DNA of 64,000 bases from an uncultured Clostridia bacterium (GCA_947089135.1 CAMUJF010000008.1:1-64000), one strand, 5' to 3'. Positions 35,534-43,797 are shown, counted from the first letter of the stretch. The notes: generated by a model not told the origin, from the sequence alone. Numbers and translations: made by a program.

Positions 35534-36064
35534 ATGATAGAAATTAAAATTATTGACGAAGAGCATAAACAGGATGTAAATATCAAAAATGAACCATTTG
35601 AATTATGGGGATATATGCAGCCGTCTCTGATTGGCGGGAAGTGGAGCTACACCGTACAAAAACTCCCGGCAGAAAAAGTAAGTGAACAATGTTTTCCCGA
35701 TGAAAACTATAAATATGAGGCTATGACAGAAAACAGCGTTTTTGTCGGAGCGTACGAAAACGGACAGTGCATAGGTCTTGCGATTTTCCAAGACAGTTTT
35801 TTTAAATATATGTACCTTTACGATTTAAAGGTTAATAAAGCCTATCGCAAGCAAGGTGTTGCGGCTGCGATGATAGAAAAGGGAAAATATATTGCTGCGG
35901 AAAAAGGGTATCGCGGAATTTATACGCAAGGACAGGATAACAATCTCTCGGCTTGTTTGTTTTATTTAAATACAGGTTTCCATATTGGCGGATTTAATAC
36001 TGATGTTTATAAATGGACAAAACAAGAAGGAAAGTCTGATATTTGGTTCTACTTGGATATTTAA
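35534..36064 (+). CDS. Streptothricin acetyltransferase-like GNAT enzyme
   Basis: 176 residues. Its sequence pattern follows the Sat4/SatA class: NEPFELWGYMQPSL near the start, LYDLKVNKAYRKQGVAAAMI (acetyl-CoA loop), TQGQDNNLSACLFYLNTGF and a WFYLDI C-terminus. These enzymes acetylate the beta-lysine of streptothricin; the exact substrate here is inference. ATG 35534 follows GGAGG. Lies between two hydG tail copies (C1 and C2). Confidence 0.82.
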   Translation: MIEIKIIDEEHKQDVNIKNEPFELWGYMQPSLIGGKWSYTVQKLPAEKVSEQCFPDENYKYEAMTENSVFVGAYENGQCIGLAIFQDSFFKYMYLYDLKVNKAYRKQGVAAAMIEKGKYIAAEKGYRGIYTQGQDNNLSACLFYLNTGFHIGGFNTDVYKWTKQEGKSDIWFYLDI

Positions 36065-36099
36065 ACCGTGAATTTTCTCTTTGTTGAGCCGTCTATAGC

Positions 36100-36123
36100 G
36101 GCAGCAGAGATTTCCGTTTTTAA
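36100..36123 (+). repeat. hydG 3' tail, copy C2
   Basis: 24 bases, GGCAGCAGAGATTTCCGTTT and the stop, with one mismatch to C1. It lies 35 bases after the acetyltransferase stop. A small hairpin, GCCG...CGGC, directly precedes and overlaps its left end. Confidence 0.8.
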
Positions 36124-36138
36124 GAGGAGAAGCAATGA

Positions 36139-36753
36139 GTGACTATGAAACTGAAAAATAAATTAGGTATGGCAGGTTCGCTTATCAGCATAATATCCGT
36201 AATATCATTCGCGGTATGTATGCTCATACCCTTTGATTTCGGCAGTTACTTTGTATGTATTTTTTTAGCGATTGGTTTTGTTATGATGATAACGGCTTTT
36301 GAAGATGAGTGCAGCGAAAATACCAAAGCCGCAGGCAGAACGGCAACTGTATTTGCGGGGATATACGCCGTACTGATACTGATAGTGTACTTTACTCAAT
36401 GCACCACCGTAATTAATGAGAAATTAAGCGAACAGGCAATGAAGATTTTGGATTATAAGTATATGGGACTGCTTTTCAATATTGATCTGCTCGGATACGG
36501 AATAATGGCGCTCTCCACGTTCTTTATCGGTCTGACGATAGACGCAAAAAATAAGAAAGAAAAGGCTCTGAAAACCCTTTTGCTTGTCCACGGAGTATTT
36601 TTTATCGGCTGTTTGATAATGCCTATGACGGGCGTGTTTGCCAATTCCGACGGAACTGTTTCTATCGGCGGCGTAATAGCGTTGGAACTTTGGTGCCTGT
36701 ATTTTTTACCTATCGGAGTTTTGTCGTTTTTACACTTTAGAGATAATAAATGA
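36139..36753 (+). CDS. Six-helix membrane protein of unknown function (accessory)
   Basis: About 204 residues with six hydrophobic segments (about 10-30, 35-52, 68-86, 112-132, 148-168, 175-195) and short charged loops, some acidic (FEDECSENTK). No family was recognised, although such DUF998-like membrane proteins are common in Clostridia. The start is GTG 36139, 9 bases after AGAGGAG, or ATG 36145. It lies between hydG tail copies C2 and C3 and is unrelated to hydrogenase assembly. Confidence 0.65.
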   Translation: MTMKLKNKLGMAGSLISIISVISFAVCMLIPFDFGSYFVCIFLAIGFVMMITAFEDECSENTKAAGRTATVFAGIYAVLILIVYFTQCTTVINEKLSEQAMKILDYKYMGLLFNIDLLGYGIMALSTFFIGLTIDAKNKKEKALKTLLLVHGVFFIGCLIMPMTGVFANSDGTVSIGGVIALELWCLYFLPIGVLSFLHFRDNK

Positions 36754-36790
36754 TAATGCAAATTCATATTTAGTGTACTGCTTTTGCATT

Positions 36791-36811
36791 GGCAGGAATT
36801 TCCGTTTTTAA
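36791..36811 (+). repeat. hydG 3' tail, copy C3
   Basis: 21 bases, GGCAGGAATTTCCGTTTT and the stop: a 3-base deletion and one mismatch relative to C1. It is preceded by a hairpin AATGCAAA / TTTGCATT (about 36756-36790). Confidence 0.75.
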
Positions 36812-36852
36812 GAGCAGCGGTAAATCAGAGTTTTAAGAGGTGTTGGATTTGT

Positions 36853-37698
36853 ATGTTTGAGACAGAAGAAAAAGTAAGGAAGTATATTATTACTCCGGAC
36901 GGAGAGGACGAATTCCAGCTTCGATATATTTTTGACGAAAATGTGGGACTGCTCACTGCTCGTTCGGGAAAATCGTATTTAATTCTCGACAGCATTGACT
37001 ACTGGTATGATTGTATCCAGAATGGCTACCCCCCTAAGAGAAAATGCAAATGCAAAAACGACTTCTTTAAACTGCATTTTGACTATGTGCCGAGGGTTGG
37101 AACCGACGATTATAGGACGGTGGAACTTAATTCATGCTGCACTGAATGTGGTAATCAGAGAAAATTTGCAACGATTGACATAGACTATTCTCCTACCGAG
37201 CAGCTATATGAGCATCCAATTACTTATTGCGAAAAGCCGAAAATAAAGTATAACACATATTCGATAAGAGGCTATTGGAACGATAAGGCTTTTGGTGAGT
37301 TGATAGACTTTTTATCACAGCAGAAATTATTGATCTATTGCTTGTACTGGAATAAAGAAAAGCGTTTTGTGAAGATGTTTACCGCGGAGGAACTGAAGAG
37401 TTTTTTGTTTGAAGAAAAGAAACGCTATTTGAACATTTATTTCTCCGCGAAATCGTTAGATGTGCTGCTTGACAAGCAATCTTCAGATGATAGAGGGATT
37501 AACATTGACATAGATATTTGGCGTAAAGAGGAGATTATTAATCTGCATTCCCCATTTATGGTTGTGGGTGCGGGTCTGTTTTATGAAATGGATTTTTGCA
37601 ATGAGTACATTGAATCAGGACAAGTAAAGGCAAAAAGCAAGGACTTTTTTAAACTAACACAAAATGTTTGGGAATATAGCAGGGAAAGGCTTAAGTGA
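36853..37698 (+). CDS. Unknown Cys-rich accessory protein
   Basis: 281 residues, soluble. A zinc-site-like set of cysteines (KRKCKCKND and NSCCTECGNQRKF, about residues 75-110) is followed by two alpha/beta-like segments with many Tyr, Phe and Lys. No family was recognised. ATG 36853 follows AAGAGGTG; an in-frame upstream ATG at 36784 would read through tail copy C3 and lacks a ribosome site. More AT-rich than the hyd genes. Last accessory gene before hydF; no tail copy follows it. Confidence 0.6.
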   Translation: MFETEEKVRKYIITPDGEDEFQLRYIFDENVGLLTARSGKSYLILDSIDYWYDCIQNGYPPKRKCKCKNDFFKLHFDYVPRVGTDDYRTVELNSCCTECGNQRKFATIDIDYSPTEQLYEHPITYCEKPKIKYNTYSIRGYWNDKAFGELIDFLSQQKLLIYCLYWNKEKRFVKMFTAEELKSFLFEEKKRYLNIYFSAKSLDVLLDKQSSDDRGINIDIDIWRKEEIINLHSPFMVVGAGLFYEMDFCNEYIESGQVKAKSKDFFKLTQNVWEYSRERLK

Positions 37699-37768
37699 AG
37701 AAAAAAGTTACAGCGACGATTTGACAATGGTCGTTTATTGCCGCTAACAATTTAAAGGAGTGATTTTT

Positions 37769-38968
37769 ATGGGACTTAACGAAACTCCCTCCGCAAACCG
37801 AGTACACATAGGTATTTTCGGCAGGCGGAACGCGGGTAAATCAAGCGTTATGAACGCTCTTACAAATCAAAGCATTGCAATAGTTTCCGACGTTTTGGGT
37901 ACGACCACAGACCCCGTTCTAAAGGCTATGGAGCTGCTTCCCATAGGTCCCGTGGTGATGATAGACACCCCCGGCATTGACGACGAGGGGGAGCTTGGCG
38001 CGCTCCGCGTGAAAAAAAGCTACCAAATGCTGAACAAGACGGACATTGCAGTAGTTGTGCTCGAAGGCGAAACGGAAAGTCCCGAAGATACCGCGCTTAT
38101 CGAAAAGATACGCCAAAAGAATATTCCTCTTGCAATTTTTCACAACAAGTCGGACACGCTTCCCGAAGACTTTCCGAAAAAAGAGGGACGTCTCTATGGC
38201 AGCGCGCTGAACCGACAGGGTATTGACAAGCTTAAAGCGGAAATTGCACGTCTTGCGCAAAATTCCGAACCCGACCGAAAAATCGTGGGAGACCTGCTTG
38301 ACCCCCTTGATATTGCGGTGCTTGTAGTACCCATTGATTCCGCCGCTCCCAAGGGACGGCTTATCCTGCCTCAGCAGCAGACTATCCGTGACATTCTTGA
38401 ATCGGGCGGCATTTCCGTTGTTGTAAAGGAAACAGAGCTTGCGGAGACCTTAAAAAAATTGGCTGCTCCGCCGAAAATCGTAATTACGGACAGTCAGGCG
38501 TTCGGGAATGTCAGCAAAATTGTTCCCGATGATATTCTGCTCACGTCCTTTTCCATACTGTTTGCACGTTATAAGGGCAATCTGGAAACAGCCGTCCGCG
38601 GGGCAAAAGCTCTTGACAGCGTAAAGGACGGCGATAAAATTCTTATTTCCGAGGGCTGCACACACCACCGCCAGTGCGGAGACATAGGTACTGTAAAGCT
38701 CCCTGCATGGGTGAAGAAGCATACGGGAAAAGACGTTGAATTTGTTTTTACAAGCGGAACGGAATTTCCCGACGATTTAGGAGAATATGCGCTGGCGATA
38801 CATTGCGGAGGCTGTATGCTCAACGAACGGGAAATGAAGTACCGCTACGCATACGCAAGCGAACAGGGATTGCCCATAACCAATTACGGCATTGCGATAG
38901 CGCATATGCATGGCATACTCAAAAGAAGCGTGGAACCCTTTAAAGATATTCGAGAAATCCTTGAATAG
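37769..38968 (+). CDS. hydF: [FeFe]-hydrogenase maturation GTPase HydF
   Basis: 399 residues. GTPase domain: FGRRNAGKSSVMNAL (P-loop), switch GTTTDP, DTPGIDD and HNKSD (NKxD). The C-terminal cluster-binding domain has EGCTHHRQCGD, HCGGCM and the other conserved Cys of HydF. It is the scaffold on which the two-iron subsite is assembled before transfer to the hydrogenase. ATG 37769 follows AAAGGAG by 8 bases. Normally next to hydE/hydG; here it is pushed about 3.3 kb from hydG by four accessory genes. Confidence 0.94.
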   Translation: MGLNETPSANRVHIGIFGRRNAGKSSVMNALTNQSIAIVSDVLGTTTDPVLKAMELLPIGPVVMIDTPGIDDEGELGALRVKKSYQMLNKTDIAVVVLEGETESPEDTALIEKIRQKNIPLAIFHNKSDTLPEDFPKKEGRLYGSALNRQGIDKLKAEIARLAQNSEPDRKIVGDLLDPLDIAVLVVPIDSAAPKGRLILPQQQTIRDILESGGISVVVKETELAETLKKLAAPPKIVITDSQAFGNVSKIVPDDILLTSFSILFARYKGNLETAVRGAKALDSVKDGDKILISEGCTHHRQCGDIGTVKLPAWVKKHTGKDVEFVFTSGTEFPDDLGEYALAIHCGGCMLNEREMKYRYAYASEQGLPITNYGIAIAHMHGILKRSVEPFKDIREILE

Positions 38969-39191
38969 AATAATATAAATCCGAATATCAGACTTGTACA
39001 GTCTCGCGGCATTTACTATAGCAGTACACAAAAATATCCTTATAAAATTTGCATGGGACGGTTTTACCGTCCCGCGTTTTCAAAACATATCAGGATGTGC
39101 GAAAATCTTGTCCGCTGTCAAAATGTTATTTTTACGGATCGCTGTAATCCCTCGGCATACATAAAATAAATTTATACATAAGAGAAAAGTT
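38969..39191. other. Intergenic region between hydF and cobU
   Basis: Apart from the terminator at 39055-39080 there is no gene or recognised element. A degenerate repeat of 'GTACA' is seen near 38996 and 39024. Confidence 0.35.
39055..39080 (+). terminator. Terminator of the hydrogenase maturation operon
   Basis: Stem GGGACGG / CCGTCCC around TTTTA, followed by GCGTTTT, 87 bases past the hydF stop. Confidence 0.75.
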
Positions 39192-39220
39192 TTGATGTTT
39201 CTTAATTTTCTATTTACAAT
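39192..39220 (+). promoter_or_regulatory. Putative promoter of the cobU-pilT pair
   Basis: TTGATG (39192-39197), 17-base spacer, TACAAT (39215-39220), about 110 bases before cobU. Confidence 0.5.
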
Positions 39221-39330
39221 CAAAGGATAATATGTTACAATCATATTTATAAACTTAAGGGAAATGATTTCTGCATTTTACCTCATGATTGTTTTACCGC
39301 GTATATCAAATATGAAAGGACTGATCTCGA

Positions 39331-39876
39331 ATGTCGAAAACGATCCTGATAACGGGCGGAGCTTCAAGCGGCAAATCCAGGTGGGCGACCACTTATCTTG
39401 CCGCCTGCGACTACGTTCTTTATCTCTGCGCAGCTGAAAGGGTCGACGCAGATACCCTTAAACGAATCGAATACGGCAACAAACAAAATTTTGTCGAATG
39501 GGACATCAAACCAGGAATTGTCGAAAATCCCGCTGAAAATTTTACCGATCACAAATTTGTTATCTTTGACAGCCTTGCTTCCTATACTTCCGAAATAATT
39601 GGAAAAATGTGTCCGGATCTTTCAAAAATAACCCGTGAAAGCGAAAAGGAAATTGAAAAGCGTATCGTCGAGGATGTCACAAATATGTTTGACAGCATTA
39701 TGGCCATCGACGGAACTATGGTTATAATAACTCTGGAAACAGGCTTTTCCATAACTCCCGATAATCATGACCAAGCTGTTTTCAGGAAAATTCTCGGAGT
39801 GGTAAATCAGCGTGTCGCAAATATGTGCAACGAAGTGTATCTTTCCGCAAGCGGGATCCAGTTTAAAATCAAATAA
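39331..39876 (+). CDS. cobU: CobU-type adenosylcobinamide kinase/guanylyltransferase
   Basis: 181 residues. P-loop at the start (ILITGGASSGKSRWA), then CobU-like VLYLCAAERVDADTLKRI and a VFDSLASYTSEII strand. CobU phosphorylates adenosylcobinamide and attaches GMP in assembling the lower loop of cobalamin. The usual HxxxR phosphoguanylation motif after the P-loop is not obvious (IEYGNKQNFVEWD at that place), so it may lack guanylyltransferase activity or be a divergent family member. No other cobalamin gene is adjacent; pilT follows by 20 bases. Confidence 0.75.
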   Translation: MSKTILITGGASSGKSRWATTYLAACDYVLYLCAAERVDADTLKRIEYGNKQNFVEWDIKPGIVENPAENFTDHKFVIFDSLASYTSEIIGKMCPDLSKITRESEKEIEKRIVEDVTNMFDSIMAIDGTMVIITLETGFSITPDNHDQAVFRKILGVVNQRVANMCNEVYLSASGIQFKIK

Positions 39877-39896
39877 TGAAAGGATAGTGTACCAAT

Positions 39897-40958
39897 ATGA
39901 CTTTTCAGGAGTTTATTATGCAGGCTCGTTCCCTTGGCGCTTCAGATATTCATCTTACCGTCGGCGCACCCACTGTTGTCCGCATTAACGGCGAACTGAG
40001 AAAATTCGGCGAGCTCAGCGATACCGTTGTTAACCGTACCATTCTTTCCATACTTTCCGCCGACCAGGAAAAGCTTCTTACCGAGGGTCACGACATAGAC
40101 TTCAGCTTCGAGATAGCAAACGGCGCAAGACAGCGTGTGAACGTGTTCCGCCAGAGCGGACGGCTTGCCGCTTCGATAAGGCTTCTCAATGACAAGATAC
40201 CGACTTTGGATGAGCTGAAAATGCCTCCCGTGCTTTCGGAGCTTGCCCAGAAAAAGCGCGGACTTATCCTTGTGACCGGTCCTACGGGTTCCGGAAAATC
40301 CACCACCCTTGCGGCGATAATCGACAATATCAACAAAAGCCGCGCCTGCCACATAATCACTATTGAAGACCCTATCGAGTACCGATATGTCCAGGACAAG
40401 GCTACTATTCACCAGCGTGAGATAGGCAGAGACGTTGAATCGTTCAGCAGCGCACTTAGAAGCGCGCTCCGTGAGGATCCGGACGTTATACTCGTAGGCG
40501 AAATGCGGGACTATGAGACCATTTCCCTTGCCATGACAGCAGCTGAAACCGGACACCTGGTATTTGCCACTCTGCACACCTCCAGCGCGGCTCAGACCAT
40601 TGACCGAATCATCGATGCCTGTCCCCCGGAATCTCAGGATCAGATACGGGCACAGCTCTCTAATATGATACAGGGTGTTATCGCGCAGACTCTTGTTCCC
40701 ACAACAGACGGAAGAAACCGTATCGCAGCCCTCGAAATAATGGTAGGAACAGACGCTATCAGAAATCTTATCCGTACAAATAAGATCGCGCAAATGGAAT
40801 CGACCATTCAGTCCAGTGCGCGTCAGGGTATGTGTACTCTTAACGATACGCTTTCCAAGCTTTACAAAAAGGAGCTTATCTCCTATGAGACCGCCCTGGA
40901 ATTCAGCACTGACAGAACAGAGCTTGAAAAAATACTTCGTTCCATGGCAGGCTTCTGA
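39897..40958 (+). CDS. pilT: Type IV pilus retraction ATPase PilT
   Basis: 353-residue hexameric ATPase. N-terminal PAS-like domain (ASDIHLTVGAPTVVRINGEL), Walker A GPTGSGKSTT, Asp box (IITIEDPIEY), Walker B ALREDPDVILVGEMRD, His box HLVFATLHTSSA and the retraction motif AIRNLIRTNKIAQM (an AIRNLIRE-like sequence). It powers pilus retraction and twitching or DNA uptake. No other pilus gene is in the window, so its partner operon must be elsewhere. Co-transcribed with cobU. Confidence 0.95.
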   Translation: MTFQEFIMQARSLGASDIHLTVGAPTVVRINGELRKFGELSDTVVNRTILSILSADQEKLLTEGHDIDFSFEIANGARQRVNVFRQSGRLAASIRLLNDKIPTLDELKMPPVLSELAQKKRGLILVTGPTGSGKSTTLAAIIDNINKSRACHIITIEDPIEYRYVQDKATIHQREIGRDVESFSSALRSALREDPDVILVGEMRDYETISLAMTAAETGHLVFATLHTSSAAQTIDRIIDACPPESQDQIRAQLSNMIQGVIAQTLVPTTDGRNRIAALEIMVGTDAIRNLIRTNKIAQMESTIQSSARQGMCTLNDTLSKLYKKELISYETALEFSTDRTELEKILRSMAGF

Positions 40959-40993
40959 GTCTGCGGCAGTATATCGTATCGCAAACATAATAT

Positions 40994-41156
40994 ATACTGC
41001 CCGCTATTTCAAACAATACAATTGTTTGAAATGCCGCCATTGGCGGCTTGCAAAGCTTTTAGCTTTGCGCGGGCAGTATGAACGGCGGCTCTACAGCGGC
41101 TTTGCCGCCGACCGGCAATTTTATTGCCGGTATTGCAAAATTGTAAATTTTGCAAT
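40994..41156. repeat. Cluster of perfect hairpins folding as a cloverleaf plus three stems
   Basis: An outer 11-bp stem, ATACTGCCCGC / GCGGGCAGTAT (40994-41004 with 41069-41079), encloses three back-to-back hairpins: ATTTCAAACAAT-aca-ATTGTTTGAAAT (41006-41032), GCCGCC-att-GGCGGC (41033-41047) and GCAAAGCT-ttt-AGCTTTGC (41050-41068). Three more follow: CGGCGGC / GCCGCCG (41083-41110), CCGGCAAT-ttt-ATTGCCGG (41112-41130) and ATTGCAAAATT-gta-AATTTTGCAAT (41132-41156). Almost every base is paired. Lies after pilT; no coding potential. Confidence 0.75.
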
Positions 41157-41174
41157 AGAGCCTAGTATAAATCA

Positions 41175-41208
41175 AACGGAACGCCCTGTACAAAGCGTTC
41201 CGTTTTCG
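41175..41208. terminator. Bidirectional terminator between pilT and rhomboid-like gene
   Basis: 10-bp stem AACGGAACGC / GCGTTCCGTT around a 10-base loop, followed by TTCG on the plus strand and by TTGATTT on the minus strand. Lies directly next to the stop of the convergent membrane-protein gene. Confidence 0.75.
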
Positions 41209-41210
41209 TA

Positions 41211-41861
41211 TTACCGGTTTCTGTTTTTGAAGCTGCTGCGTATCTTTCGGTACTTTATCTTATCACGTATAAAGCGGAAGAAGTCCCCGCCGAAAAACAG
41301 CAAAAAGTTAAGCATGGAAAATAAAATTATGATTCGGGTGCTCATAAACGGCGTGAAGATAAAATTGTAGATCAGGAAAGCTGCGTCTATCCATGCAAGC
41401 CACTTCATTTTCACAGGCAGGAAAAAGAACAGCAGAAGCTGCATATTGGGATTGATGACGGCGATAGCAAGGAACAGAGTCAGGTTAAGATAATGCACCG
41501 TGGCATAGCCTGTGATAAATCCGCCTATCACAGCGAACAGCACGCCGCAGAAATAATAGACGTTAAAGCGGAAACCGCCCCAGTAGTCCTCCAGACTCGA
41601 ACCGATGAGCCAGTACAGATACAGCCAGAACACCATGCTTATTGGATTGCCGTTTTCAGGTATAAAAATAAAGGACAATATCCTCCATACCTGACCGCGC
41701 ATTATCGCACTGCGGTCAAATGACAAAAACGACAGCAGCGGGATGTCCGGTGCAAGAAACCAGAATGCAAACACTATTCCCGTGCCTATCACGATGTAAA
41801 GCATCAGATTGCTGATGTAGTAACGTCCGAACTTTCTTTCAAGCTTGTTCAGTAAATTCAA
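41211..41861 (-). CDS. Rhomboid-like membrane protein
   Basis: 216 residues, about six membrane helices, ending in a basic tail (IRDKIKYRKIRSSFKNRNR). The region QVWRILSFIFIPENGNPISMVFWLYLY and the following YWGGFRFNVYYF resemble the L1 loop and second helix of rhomboid/derlin folds. The catalytic GxSG Ser and the His of rhomboid proteases are not visible, so it is probably an inactive relative. Start TTG 41861 with GAGGT 8 bases upstream. Own promoter at 41900-41928. Confidence 0.75.
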   Translation of the reverse strand: MNLLNKLERKFGRYYISNLMLYIVIGTGIVFAFWFLAPDIPLLSFLSFDRSAIMRGQVWRILSFIFIPENGNPISMVFWLYLYWLIGSSLEDYWGGFRFNVYYFCGVLFAVIGGFITGYATVHYLNLTLFLAIAVINPNMQLLLFFFLPVKMKWLAWIDAAFLIYNFIFTPFMSTRIIILFSMLNFLLFFGGDFFRFIRDKIKYRKIRSSFKNRNR

Positions 41862-41899
41862 TTCAGATACCTCGTTTCATAATTTTGGAAGATACTGAA

Positions 41900-41928
41900 A
41901 TTATACCACTTGTCCGCAAAAAAATCAA
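41900..41928 (-). promoter_or_regulatory. Promoter of rhomboid-like gene
   Basis: Minus-strand TTGATT (41923-41928), 17-base spacer, TATAAT (41900-41905). Confidence 0.65.
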
Positions 41929-41935
41929 CTGCCTA

Positions 41936-41964
41936 TTGCAAATTTCGGAAAAATAGGTTATAAT
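41936..41964 (+). promoter_or_regulatory. Promoter of DUF1858 gene
   Basis: TTGCAA (41936-41941), 17-base spacer, TATAAT (41959-41964), divergent from the promoter of the rhomboid-like gene with back-to-back -35 elements. Confidence 0.75.
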
Positions 41965-41996
41965 ACTAATATAGTATATTTTGGAGGAATGTTAAA

Positions 41997-42203
41997 ATGA
42001 GCGTTAAGATCACAAAAGATATGATAATCGGAGATGTACTCGACCTTGACCCGGATACCGCTCCGTTCTTTCTGGAAATGGGTATGCACTGTCTCGGCTG
42101 CCCCTCGGCGAGAGGCGAAAGCATTGCGGACGCCTGCGCGGTGCACGGAGTAAGTCCTGACGAGCTTGTTGCCAAGCTGAGCAAACATTTCGAGAATAAG
42201 TGA
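41997..42203 (+). CDS. DUF1858 domain protein
   Basis: 68 residues covering a whole DUF1858 domain: ITKDMIIGDVLDLDPDTAPF, then the conserved MGMHCLGCPSARGESI (CxxC) and a helical tail. Such proteins occur alone or fused to redox proteins and may bind metal or a cluster through the two Cys. It is a single-gene unit with its own promoter and a hairpin behind it. Precise role unknown. Confidence 0.9.
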   Translation: MSVKITKDMIIGDVLDLDPDTAPFFLEMGMHCLGCPSARGESIADACAVHGVSPDELVAKLSKHFENK

Positions 42204-42208
42204 TCGTT

Positions 42209-42245
42209 AAGGGCGTAAGGTTTTTGCTTTACGCTCTTGATGTAT
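42209..42245 (+). terminator. Terminator-like hairpin after DUF1858 gene
   Basis: Imperfect stem AAGGGCGTAAGG / CTTTACGCTCTT around TTTTTG, six bases past the stop; only a short T-rich stretch follows. Confidence 0.5.
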
Positions 42246-42353
42246 TCTGACAATGATTTGTACATTGTTTGTTTACGGTTTGTATGTTTAATTATTCCCT
42301 AAAATGAAATATAATACATATGAGCAATAATTCATATGTGCTGAAAGGACATT

Positions 42354-43787
42354 ATGCTTGATAAACGACTAATGCTTTGCGCGGAATTTGTACGCGGCAC
42401 AAGAGTCTGCGACGTGGGTACAGACCACGCCTATCTGGTTGCGGAGCTGCTTTCCAAGAGAAAGTGCGTTTCCGCCATTGCAGCCGATATAAACGAAAAG
42501 CCTCTTGCCGCGGCGCGTGAGACCCTCGAAAGGGCGGGAGTATCCGACAAATCCGAACTGATACTTTCGGACGGTCTGGAAAGCGTTCCCGCAGACAGTA
42601 TAACCGATATAGTTATCGCCGGAATGGGCGGAGAGCTTATAGCCGATATTCTTTCCCGCTGTAACTGGCTGGAAGGCAAAAACCTGATATTGCAGCCAAT
42701 GAGCCGTCCTGAAAGGCTTATTGACTTTCTTTGCGGAAACGGCTTTGAAATACTTGAGCAGCGAGCCGTTACGGACGGCAGATTCTGTTACACGGTAATA
42801 AATGCGGTTAAGAACGGTACGGAACCGTTTGTGCCGACAAAACTTTTCCGTGTACTGGGAAAGCTTGATCTTAACGAGCCGTCGGCACGCATATACGCGG
42901 AACGTCAAGCGGAAAAACTTTTCCGCGAGGGACGTGCTTCGGGGCAGACCGATAAGACGGCTCTTGCCGCTGAAATTTTAAAAATGATCGGAAGAAAAGA
43001 TATGTTTAATGTAAACGATTTGATGATACTTATGGATAAGATAGCTCCCCTAAAAAATATTCACAAGGGGGACAATTCGGGGCTTTTGGTTGGGGACGAA
43101 AACGCTCACGTTACAAAAGTCCTGTTCGCTCTTGACATTACCTGCGAGGTTGTCCGCGAGGCGGTAAAAACGGGCGCGGAGGCAATAATCGCCCACCACC
43201 CCGTGATATTCCACCCGCTCTACAGACTGGACGACAGCGATCCCGCCTGCCTTGCCCTGAAGCACGGCATAGCCTGTATCTGCTTTCATTCGCCCCTCGA
43301 CATGGCAGACGGCGGTGTAAACGACATTATTTTTGATATGCTGGCTCCCATACTGAAGCTGAAAAAACAGTCCGTACTTGAACCCATACACCCCGACGGA
43401 CGGGGCTACGGCTGGGTATGCTCTGTGGGAAATGAAATGATACCCAACGAGCTGGGAAAACTCCTAAAGGACGTTTTCGGCTGTACAGCAGTCCGCTTCA
43501 CAGACAGCGACAGAATGATAAAAACGCTTGCTTTCTGTTCGGGAGGGGCAGGAGGAAATCTTCCCCTTGCAATTGCCGCCGGCGCGGACGCTTACATTAC
43601 GGGAGACGTTAAACACGACCAGTGGATAACCGCCCGCAACAACGGTATAGCCCTGTACGACTGCGGACATTTCCACACGGAGGATATCGTTATTCCGTAT
43701 TTGGCAAAGCGTTTCAAAGAAGAGTACCCTCAGCTTGAATCGGTTCGCGCGGAAGCCGATAAAGACCCTGTTGAATACATTTTTTAA
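42354..43787 (+). CDS. TrmK-Nif3 fusion: tRNA (adenine22-N1)-methyltransferase and Nif3-like protein
   Basis: 477 residues in two parts. Residues 1-about 215 are a TrmK methyltransferase: GTRVCDVGTDHAYL (SAM loop), IAADINEKPL, IVIAGMGGELI, LILQPMSRPERL. It methylates A22 of tRNA. Residues about 220-477 are a Nif3/YqfO-family metal-binding domain: KGDNSGLLVGDE, AIIAHHPVIFHP (metal His), CFHSPLDMADGGVND and the C-terminal DCGHFHTED. In Bacillus and many Clostridia trmK and nif3 are adjacent genes; here they are joined in one reading frame. AAAGGA precedes the ATG. Next gene rlmA starts 10 bases later. Confidence 0.9.
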   Translation: MLDKRLMLCAEFVRGTRVCDVGTDHAYLVAELLSKRKCVSAIAADINEKPLAAARETLERAGVSDKSELILSDGLESVPADSITDIVIAGMGGELIADILSRCNWLEGKNLILQPMSRPERLIDFLCGNGFEILEQRAVTDGRFCYTVINAVKNGTEPFVPTKLFRVLGKLDLNEPSARIYAERQAEKLFREGRASGQTDKTALAAEILKMIGRKDMFNVNDLMILMDKIAPLKNIHKGDNSGLLVGDENAHVTKVLFALDITCEVVREAVKTGAEAIIAHHPVIFHPLYRLDDSDPACLALKHGIACICFHSPLDMADGGVNDIIFDMLAPILKLKKQSVLEPIHPDGRGYGWVCSVGNEMIPNELGKLLKDVFGCTAVRFTDSDRMIKTLAFCSGGAGGNLPLAIAAGADAYITGDVKHDQWITARNNGIALYDCGHFHTEDIVIPYLAKRFKEEYPQLESVRAEADKDPVEYIF

Positions 43788-43797
43788 GGAGACCTCT

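Noticed and set aside
36784..36852. Extended N-terminus of the Cys-rich accessory protein from ATG 36784
   Set aside because: This stretch is the hydG tail copy C3 read in another frame and has no ribosome site; ATG 36853 fits better.
39942..40988. Minus-strand frame of 348 codons over pilT
   Set aside because: Shadow of pilT; all PilT motifs are on the plus strand.
42230..42353. Possible riboswitch upstream of the TrmK-Nif3 gene
   Set aside because: Only a terminator-like hairpin of the previous gene and a promoter-like TATAAT were found; no conserved riboswitch core.
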